Origin: a bacterium | GTDB lineage: Bacteria; Actinomycetota; Acidimicrobiia; Acidimicrobiales; CATQHL01 | Length of the DNA: 18,821 bases | Direction of reading: 5' to 3' | Assembly: GCA_026713745.1 (NCBI GenBank) | Contig: JAPONU010000324.1 | Location: 1-18,821 of the forward strand | Shown: positions 14,099 to 18,821 of the stretch, one piece after another | Layout: each line of letters begins with the position of its first letter | Numbering within the stretch: position 1 is the first letter of the stretch | Made by a program: the position numbers and the translations under genes | Notes under the pieces: generated by a model | What the model was told of the DNA's origin: nothing | The model's input: only the letters and a program-made list of their open reading frames with translations | Databases searched by the model: none

Positions 14099-15526
14099 AT
14101 GACAGTGAGAAGTAAGACCAAAATGCGAATGGTGGCAGCCGTGCTGGCTGTTGGCGTTCTTGTATTGTCCGCCTGCAGCGAGTCGGACGATTCCTCCAGC
14201 ACGGCTTCGCCGCCTCCTGCACCCGCGGCCACCGAGGCCCCTGCACCGGCTCCTGCGCCCGCCGCCACCGAGGCCGCGGCGCCGGCTCCTGCGCCGGCCG
14301 CGGACGCGGGTTCCGACGCAGGCGACGCCTCGTGCTTCGCCAACCACAAGCCGCCACGAGGCGGCGGCGACAAGTACGTCGTCTACATGACGTCGCTGAA
14401 CATCGGCAATGCGTGGCAGACCGCGGCCCAGAACCTCGGGCTGGCGGTTGCCAAGATGCCCCCGTTCAACGAGTGCATCGAGGTGCGGTCCGACCTCACG
14501 ACGCCCGACCCCGAGTCCCAGATCTCGCAGGTCCAGTCGATGGTGGCGGCGGGCGCCGACGGCATCATCTCCTACGCGCTCTCGCCGACTGCGATCAACT
14601 CCGCATACCGCGACGCCTGCGAGCAGGGTGTGGTCGTCATCATCTTCGACGCGACGGTCACCGAGCCGTGTGCCTACAACGTGTCGTACATCACCAGTGT
14701 TCCCACCTTGCCGAACGGCGACTTGGCCGAGCACCCGTTCATGGGATACAACGCCATGGCCGAACTCCTGAGGCTCATGGAGGGCGACGACGAGATTTTC
14801 GTCTCCCACGGCGTCGTTGGCACCTCGACGGACAACGTCCACTATGGCTCCGCGCTCGCCGCGCTCGAGCAGGTGGCTCCCGACACCGAGATCCTGACGG
14901 AGTACGAAGGGCGCTGGAGCAGTGCCCAGCAGCAGGCCGAGACGGCCAAGGCGCTGGCATCGTTCCCCGACGTGGAAGGCATCTTCTGCGGCTACGGCGA
15001 GACCGGCTGCGTGAACGCCCTGCGGGCGGTCGACAAGGAGATCCCGGTGAGCGGGGAGACGTCGAACTTCTTCCGGCTGCGGCTGCTCGAGGGATGGCCC
15101 GGTGTGAGCATCGGCTCCCCGCCTGCCCAGGGCGGCATCGCCATGAAGATCATGGCGGCGATCCTGCTCGACGGCCCAGCGGGAATTCCCAAGGACATCG
15201 AGGTGCCGTACCAGATCGTCACCGCGGACAATGTCCGGGAGTGCACCGGCGACTACCAGACCGAGGGTTGCAACGTGTTCCCCGAGGGGACAGTGAGCGA
15301 CGAGGACACCGCGGACATCTTCAACGTGATGCTCCCGGAGGCCTCGCTGTCCGCATCCCGGACCGGTGAGCCCAACCCGGGCGACGTCGCAGAGCCGTAC
15401 ACCGCCGAGTACCTCGCGAGCCTGGAACAAGATCCCTCGCGGCGCTACATCACGCGGAATGCGTGCCCCGACGGCTGGTCCGAGGGCGTGCTTTCCGAGG
15501 GTCTCGACGGATGTGTCGAGGGCTAG
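14099..15526 (+). CDS. Lipoprotein substrate-binding protein of the ABC importer
   Basis: About 475 aa. A lipoprotein signal peptide is visible: a basic start (RSKTKMR), a hydrophobic core, and lipobox LSAC with Cys26 as the lipidated residue. An acidic/serine stretch and an Ala-Pro-rich linker (about 38-71) hold the binding domain away from the membrane. The domain begins at about residue 92 (KYVVYMTSLNIGNAWQ) and follows the RbsB-like periplasmic-binding fold, with ISQVQSMVAAGADGIISYALSPTAINSAY, GVVVIIFDA and FPDVEGIFCGYGETGCVNALRAV. It is longer than RbsB (about 290 aa) because of the linker and an extended C-terminus (after about 385). The exported part after Cys26 contains ten cysteines, suggesting disulfides. 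It is the last gene of the importer operon and is followed by a hairpin. A sugar is the family default, but this protein is divergent. Confidence 0.88.
   Translation: MTVRSKTKMRMVAAVLAVGVLVLSACSESDDSSSTASPPPAPAATEAPAPAPAPAATEAAAPAPAPAADAGSDAGDASCFANHKPPRGGGDKYVVYMTSLNIGNAWQTAAQNLGLAVAKMPPFNECIEVRSDLTTPDPESQISQVQSMVAAGADGIISYALSPTAINSAYRDACEQGVVVIIFDATVTEPCAYNVSYITSVPTLPNGDLAEHPFMGYNAMAELLRLMEGDDEIFVSHGVVGTSTDNVHYGSALAALEQVAPDTEILTEYEGRWSSAQQQAETAKALASFPDVEGIFCGYGETGCVNALRAVDKEIPVSGETSNFFRLRLLEGWPGVSIGSPPAQGGIAMKIMAAILLDGPAGIPKDIEVPYQIVTADNVRECTGDYQTEGCNVFPEGTVSDEDTADIFNVMLPEASLSASRTGEPNPGDVAEPYTAEYLASLEQDPSRRYITRNACPDGWSEGVLSEGLDGCVEG
14219..14290 (+). repeat. In-frame 36-nt tandem repeat encoding an Ala-Pro linker
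   Basis: Two adjacent 36-nt units encode APAATEAPAPAP and APAATEAAAPAP, and a partial third unit (APAADA) runs to about 14308. It forms the flexible linker of the binding lipoprotein. Such repeats can change copy number by slippage. Confidence 0.8.
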
Positions 15527-15553
15527 GTCAAACGACGTAGCACTCCGCCGCTT

Positions 15554-15585
15554 GGTGGCCCGGACCGGTCGGGGTCCGGGCCACC
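15554..15585 (+). terminator. Strong hairpin after the importer operon
   Basis: A perfect 13-bp stem: GGTGGCCCGGACC at 15554-15566 pairs with GGTCCGGGCCACC at 15573-15585, with a 6-nt loop. It begins 27 nt after the binding-protein stop. There is no T-run after it, a common situation in high-GC actinobacteria, so it is a probable terminator or mRNA 3'-stabilising structure. Confidence 0.65.
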
Positions 15586-15630
15586 GGCGCGCCTGACACC
15601 GAACCGGTCCGAGGCGATAAGGCACCTGGC

Positions 15631-16071
15631 GTGAAGAACCTCCTGCTGGACGACTCGACCACCTGGCTCGGCGAGTTGCTGCCCGAGACTGTTACCGACG
15701 GCGCCGTGCTCGCCGCCTGCGACCTGCCCTCGGACTGGCGCTCGGTGGAGGATCGACTCGTCGAGGCATTCCGGGTCGCGGGCGAATGCACAACCGAGCA
15801 GGTGCCGCTCGTCTACGTGGTGCACTCCGCCGACCTGCGCGGCGCACGATCGGCGCTCGCGGGCGCACTCGCCGGGGCGCTCATCAGTTGCGCGAGGGCG
15901 GTGGCGTTCGAATTCTCACGCCGGTCGGCCTCGGCAAACGTGGTCGCCCTTCCCGACGATGTGGATCGGCCCGGCGCAGCGCGGGTGATCGGAGGCCTGC
16001 TGGCAGATCCGGTGATGACGGGCGAGTTGATCGACCTGGGCAGTGCCAAGCTGGGAAGGCTTCAGCCGTGA
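15631..16071 (+). CDS. Truncated SDR-like pseudoenzyme
   Basis: A 146-aa protein beginning with GTG, preceded by TAAGG at 15618-15622. Its second half aligns by eye with the SDR encoded immediately downstream: AGALISCARAVAFEF (81-95) matches KGGLVGMTRALAREL, SANVVALP matches RVNAIAP, and LLADPVMTGELIDLGSAKLG matches the TGQVVFVCGG end. The N-terminal TGxxxGIG cofactor loop and NNAG motif are absent, and the positions of the catalytic Tyr and Lys are Ala77 and Ala81. It therefore cannot be a normal SDR. A structural, inactive partner of the next gene product is plausible, because the two genes overlap by 4 nt. A precedent is BbsC, the inactive subunit of the BbsCD dehydrogenase in anaerobic toluene breakdown. 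A decaying gene is the alternative. The SDR relationship is my reading of the motifs. Confidence 0.65.
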   Translation: MKNLLLDDSTTWLGELLPETVTDGAVLAACDLPSDWRSVEDRLVEAFRVAGECTTEQVPLVYVVHSADLRGARSALAGALAGALISCARAVAFEFSRRSASANVVALPDDVDRPGAARVIGGLLADPVMTGELIDLGSAKLGRLQP

Positions 16072-16769
16072 GCGTCTCGGTCGTCACCGGGGCGGCACGC
16101 GGCATCGGCCTGGAGATCGCGCGTCGCCTGGCGGCCGGCGGTCACGAATTGCTCCTCGTTGATGTCGATCCGGCGGTGACAGCCGTCGCCGCGCAACTTG
16201 GTGCCGCTGCGGTCTGCGCCGACCTGACCGACCCGTCGGGCCTTGCCGAGATCGGCGCCGAGGTGCACCGCAGCGGCGGAGGCGTTCGAGCAATCGTCAA
16301 CAACGCCGGTATCACGCGCGATGCGCGCCTCACGGCGATGTCCGAGACCGACCTCCGGCTCGTTCTGCGCGTCAACCTGGGCGCGGCGTACGCACTGATT
16401 CACCTGCTGCGCGACGAACTGATCGACGGCAGTTCCATCGTCTCGATGAGTTCCCGCTCCTATCTTGGGAACTTCGGGCAGTTCAACTACGCCGCATCGA
16501 AGGGAGGGCTGGTGGGCATGACCCGCGCTCTCGCTCGCGAGCTTGCGCCACGGACGCGCGTCAACGCCATCGCTCCGGGCTTCACCGATACGGAGATGAC
16601 GAGGGCGGTTCCCCAAGCCACCTGGGACAAGGTCACCTCGGCAATTCCCATGCAGCGGGCGGGCCGGCCGACCGAGATTGCCGAGGTCGTCGCCTTCCTC
16701 ACGTCACCGGCGGCCTCGTACGTGACCGGTCAGGTGGTGTTCGTCTGCGGCGGGCGCAGCGTCGCATGA
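16068..16769 (+). CDS. Short-chain dehydrogenase/reductase (FabG/3-hydroxyacyl-CoA dehydrogenase type)
   Basis: A 233-aa classical SDR. The cofactor loop TGAARGIG is at 7-14, NNAG at 78-81, and the tetrad is Asn103, Ser128, Tyr141 and Lys145 (YAASK). VNAIAPGFTDTEM and the GQVVFVCGG end are standard. Asp32 after the second strand (LLVDVD) suggests NAD preference. It should interconvert a 3-hydroxyacyl-CoA and a 3-oxoacyl-CoA, or a similar secondary alcohol/ketone pair. The frame is open back to 15786, but GTG 16068 starts exactly at the fold and overlaps the previous stop (GTGA). GGGAAGG at 16053-16059 precedes it by 8 nt. Clustered with a pseudo-SDR, thiolase and HAD, it probably serves a beta-oxidation-like step. 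Confidence 0.9.
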   Translation: MSVSVVTGAARGIGLEIARRLAAGGHELLLVDVDPAVTAVAAQLGAAAVCADLTDPSGLAEIGAEVHRSGGGVRAIVNNAGITRDARLTAMSETDLRLVLRVNLGAAYALIHLLRDELIDGSSIVSMSSRSYLGNFGQFNYAASKGGLVGMTRALARELAPRTRVNAIAPGFTDTEMTRAVPQATWDKVTSAIPMQRAGRPTEIAEVVAFLTSPAASYVTGQVVFVCGGRSVA

Positions 16770-16785
16770 CCCCGGAGACAGCGCC

Positions 16786-17559
16786 ATGAGGCGACACGTC
16801 GAGGACGTCTTCGTTGCCGACGCGGTCCGCACGCCCATCGGTCGCCTCGGCGGGGCGCTGGCGGCGACCCGTCCCGACGATTTGGCGGCGATCGCCTTGC
16901 GAGAACTGGTCGGCAGGTCGCAGGGGCTCGACGCCGCGGACTTCGACGAGGTGTACCTCGGAAACGCCAACGGCGCCGGTGAGGACAACCGGAACGTCGC
17001 TCGCATGGCCGCGCTGCTGGCCGGATTCCCGACGACGGTTCCGGGCTCGAGCGTCAACCGGCTCTGCGGATCCGGCATGGAGGCGGTGATCGCTGCGAGC
17101 CGGGCGCTGGCGGTGGGCGACGCCGACGTCGTCGTTGCCGGCGGTGTGGAGTCGATGAGCCGGGCTCCCTGGGTGCTGCAGAAGCCGGAGAGGGCGTTCC
17201 CGACGGCGAACCAGACGGTCTGGAACTCGGCGCTCGGGTGGCGGATGGTCAACCCGGCGATGCCCGCCGAATGGACGGTCTCGCTCGGATCGGGTGCCCA
17301 GGCCCTGGCCTGCCTGGCCGATTGGCCGGATCTGGATCGGTCGATCGTGAACCCGGTCGGCGGCGCGATCGCCGTCGGTCATCCGCTCGGCTGTTCGGGC
17401 GCCCGGATTCTGACCACGCTGGTGCACCATCTGGTGCGCACCGGCGGTCGCTACGGCCTCGCGGCGATGTGCATCGGGGTCGGCCAGGGGATCGCCGTCA
17501 TAGTCGAGAACGTCGGGAGCGGATCGCTCGGGCGCGAACGGGTGGGCACGAACCCGTGA
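16786..17559 (+). CDS. Thiolase with a large in-frame internal deletion
   Basis: A 257-aa reading frame that starts and ends like a normal thiolase of about 390-400 aa. The N-terminal part has VADAVRTPIG, NRLCGSGMEAV with nucleophile Cys94, and GGVESMSRAP. The text then jumps at about residues 168-172 from MVNPAMPAEWTVSLG to AQALACLADWPDLD, which in thiolases lies directly after the NEAF motif. The C-terminal catalytic motifs are intact: NPVGGAIAVGHPLGCSGAR with His199 and MCIGVGQG with Cys229. About 140 residues are missing, including NEAF, whose Asn helps form the oxyanion hole, and the second dimer/loop region. Such a protein is unlikely to fold as an active thiolase, so it may be a pseudogene or an assembly collapse. 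The flanking frames are undisturbed and the stop overlaps the next start (GTGA). GGAG at 16774-16777 supports the ATG. Confidence 0.8.
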   Translation: MRRHVEDVFVADAVRTPIGRLGGALAATRPDDLAAIALRELVGRSQGLDAADFDEVYLGNANGAGEDNRNVARMAALLAGFPTTVPGSSVNRLCGSGMEAVIAASRALAVGDADVVVAGGVESMSRAPWVLQKPERAFPTANQTVWNSALGWRMVNPAMPAEWTVSLGSGAQALACLADWPDLDRSIVNPVGGAIAVGHPLGCSGARILTTLVHHLVRTGGRYGLAAMCIGVGQGIAVIVENVGSGSLGRERVGTNP

Positions 17560-18380
17560 TCGTGGTCATCGGTGGCGGCACCATGGGTGCGGGGATCGCG
17601 GCCAGCCTGCTGGCGGCAGGCCAGCGCGTCCGCCTGATCGACGTCGAGACCGCTCTGCTCACCGCGGCGCGCGCCAGGATCGAGTCGTCGCTCCTGCGTC
17701 TGGCCAAGCGCGACCCCGATTTGAACGTCGGCGACGCGCTCGGGCGACTCACGTTGGCGACCGGGCACGAGCACACCGAATGCTCGCTGGTTGTCGAGGC
17801 GGTCCCGGAGAATCTCGCGCTGAAGCAAGCCGTGCTCGCCGAGTTGGAGCCCCACTGTCCCGACGACGCGGTCATCGCCACCAACACCAGCTCGCTGCCG
17901 CCCACGGAGATCGCAGCCGCGTTGCGCCGCCCGGAGCGGTTCGTGGGGATGCACTTCTTCAACCCGGTGCCGGTGTCGCTGCTCGTGGAGGTGGTCGTGG
18001 CCGAGCGCACGAGTGAGGCGGCTGTCGAGGCCGCCCGGGGCTGGGCGCAACTTCTCGGCAAGACGCCGATTGTTGTCAGCGACCATCCGGGGTTCGCCAC
18101 CAGCCGGCTTGGCCTGGCGCTCGGCCTCGAGGCCATCCGGATGGTGGAGGACGGGGTGGCCGACGTCGACGACATCGACACCGCCATGCGCCTCGGCTAC
18201 AAGCACCCCATGGGGCCGCTGGAACTCACCGACCTGGTGGGTCTCGACGTGCGCCTCGCCATCGCCGAGCACCTCGAGGATCGCCTCGGCCCGAGGTTCA
18301 GCGCACCGGCGCTGCTGCGCGACAAGGTCGCCCGCGGTGAGCTCGGGCGCAAGAGCGGTCAGGGGTTCTATTCCTGGTGA
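17556..18380 (+). CDS. 3-hydroxyacyl-CoA dehydrogenase (3-hydroxybutyryl-CoA dehydrogenase type)
   Basis: A 274-aa two-domain enzyme of normal single-function length. It has the NAD loop GGGTMGAGI (6-14), Asp29, VVEAVPEN (79-86), NTSSLP (110-115), and the catalytic pair His133 (GMHFFNPVP) and Glu145. The C-terminal domain starts at PGFATSRLGLALGLEA (178-193), where Ser183 stands in place of the Asn of the better-known GFxxNR motif, a variant I recall from other actinobacterial members. It ends with LGYKHPMGPLELTDLVGLDV and GRKSGQGFYSW. It should oxidise a 3-hydroxyacyl-CoA to the 3-oxoacyl-CoA for thiolytic cleavage. It starts at GTG 17556, overlapping the thiolase stop by 4 nt, and ends the cluster. 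Confidence 0.92.
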   Translation: MIVVIGGGTMGAGIAASLLAAGQRVRLIDVETALLTAARARIESSLLRLAKRDPDLNVGDALGRLTLATGHEHTECSLVVEAVPENLALKQAVLAELEPHCPDDAVIATNTSSLPPTEIAAALRRPERFVGMHFFNPVPVSLLVEVVVAERTSEAAVEAARGWAQLLGKTPIVVSDHPGFATSRLGLALGLEAIRMVEDGVADVDDIDTAMRLGYKHPMGPLELTDLVGLDVRLAIAEHLEDRLGPRFSAPALLRDKVARGELGRKSGQGFYSW

Positions 18381-18570
18381 GCGGCGGCGGGTTGCCCGGT
18401 CGGGGTCGCCGGTGTCGATTCCGTCTCTCGCCTGCGTAGTCGATCCGGAATGCGCCCCCGGCGCCCCCTCCCTCGGACGTCCGTGGCGGTCCGGGCCGGG
18501 GTCGTCTGCCGGCGGCGGGTGCGGAAAGTAGTGTTGCCGGCCGGTACCAGCGCGCGCAGGGGGTGGCGGC
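18381..18570 (+). other. 190-nt intergenic region, no gene recognised
   Basis: GC-rich spacer between the dehydrogenase stop and the next start. It contains a direct repeat of GTCGAT (about 18414 and 18440) and a 6-bp ATTCCG/CGGAAT inverted repeat (18418-18423 and 18446-18451), neither convincing as a terminator. A promoter for the next gene is likely here but was not identified. Confidence 0.4.
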
Positions 18571-18821
18571 ATGACCGCGATCGTTCGATTCGTTGACTCG
18601 GTGGCGGGGTTGGCCCGGCCGGGGGTCATCGATGATGAGGGGGTTCATCCGATCGAGACCGTGGCGACCCTGGCTGCCCTGCTGCACCACTCGGCGGCGG
18701 AGATTCGCGAGCAGGTCACCGCCGCGTTGCGGAACCCGCCGGTTGGGGGTGTGCCACGGCTGTTGAGCCCGATCGATGGGGACACGCCCGTCTGGGGGGC
18801 CGGCGTGACCTACCGGGTCTC
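18571..18821 (+). CDS. Fumarylacetoacetate hydrolase (FAH)-family protein, N-terminal fragment
   Basis: The first 83 codons of a gene cut by the right edge. It starts at ATG 18571 after AGGGGG at 18557-18562. The end of the visible part, DTPVWGAGVTYRV, matches the entry to the FAH catalytic domain in bacterial FAH-family proteins, including those related to 2-keto-3-deoxy-sugar-acid dehydratases (typical VWAAGVTY). The metal-binding acidic residues and catalytic His lie beyond the window. Family members cleave or dehydrate beta-diketo or 2-keto acids. The separate spacing suggests its own promoter. Assignment rests on one motif and the general N-terminal look. Confidence 0.6.
   Translation, partial: MTAIVRFVDSVAGLARPGVIDDEGVHPIETVATLAALLHHSAAEIREQVTAALRNPPVGGVPRLLSPIDGDTPVWGAGVTYRV

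Noticed and set aside
14219..14308. CRISPR or mobile-element repeat
   Set aside because: The repeats are directly adjacent, in frame and encode an Ala-Pro linker. There are no spacers, terminal inverted repeats or transposase genes.
13556..15625. A 689-codon open frame on the minus strand
   Set aside because: Antisense to permease 2 and the binding lipoprotein, both with strong evidence. No recognisable motif; composition is that of a shadow frame.
16786..17559. Frameshift as the cause of the short thiolase
   Set aside because: Both halves are in one continuous frame without a stop. The missing block is absent from all frames at the locus, so it is a deletion and not a frameshift.

Overview
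The window is 18.8 kb of very GC-rich bacterial DNA, almost fully coding. Third codon positions are strongly G/C, GTG and TTG starts occur, and several stop/start overlaps are 4 nt. Together with an NDMA-dependent-type zinc alcohol dehydrogenase and many acyl-CoA enzymes and luciferase-like flavoproteins, this suggests a high-GC actinobacterium, possibly an uncultured Acidimicrobiia-like lineage. The taxon is inference. No RNA genes, CRISPR arrays or insertion sequences were seen.

Layout. (1) 1-1408: the 3' end of one zinc alcohol dehydrogenase faces a complete second one on the minus strand. (2) 1642-5048: a first pair of luciferase-like (LLM) flavin monooxygenase genes, A1 and B1, then a class III CoA-transferase. 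(3) 5071-6850: a TrmB-type regulator (minus) divergent from a crotonase-fold protein that resembles BadI (2-ketocyclohexanecarboxyl-CoA hydrolase) and MenB. (4) 6992-10422: a second LLM pair, A2 and B2, followed 6 nt later by a PaaK-type acyl-CoA ligase. (5) 10498-15526: an RbsACB-type ABC importer (double-NBD ATPase, two permeases, lipoprotein binding protein), closed by a strong hairpin. (6) 15631-18380: a tight cluster of an SDR-like pseudoenzyme, an active SDR, a thiolase lacking an internal block, and a 3-hydroxyacyl-CoA dehydrogenase. (7) 18571-end: the start of a fumarylacetoacetate-hydrolase-family gene.

How it may fit together (inference). The genes look like a catabolic island for an imported small, probably cyclic or carbonyl-bearing compound. 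The ABC system would import it. The PaaK-like ligase and/or CoA-transferase would make a CoA thioester. The LLM pairs would insert oxygen, the BadI/MenB-like enzyme would cleave a cyclic beta-dicarbonyl CoA ester, and the SDR/HAD/thiolase set would complete beta-oxidation. The substrate cannot be read from the sequence.

The most unusual points are: two tandem LuxA/LuxB-like gene pairs in which only the A members keep the active-site histidine; a near-identical 16-nt element upstream of both pairs; an SDR pair in which the first member has lost both the cofactor motif and the Tyr/Lys catalytic pair; and a thiolase with a clean in-frame internal deletion.
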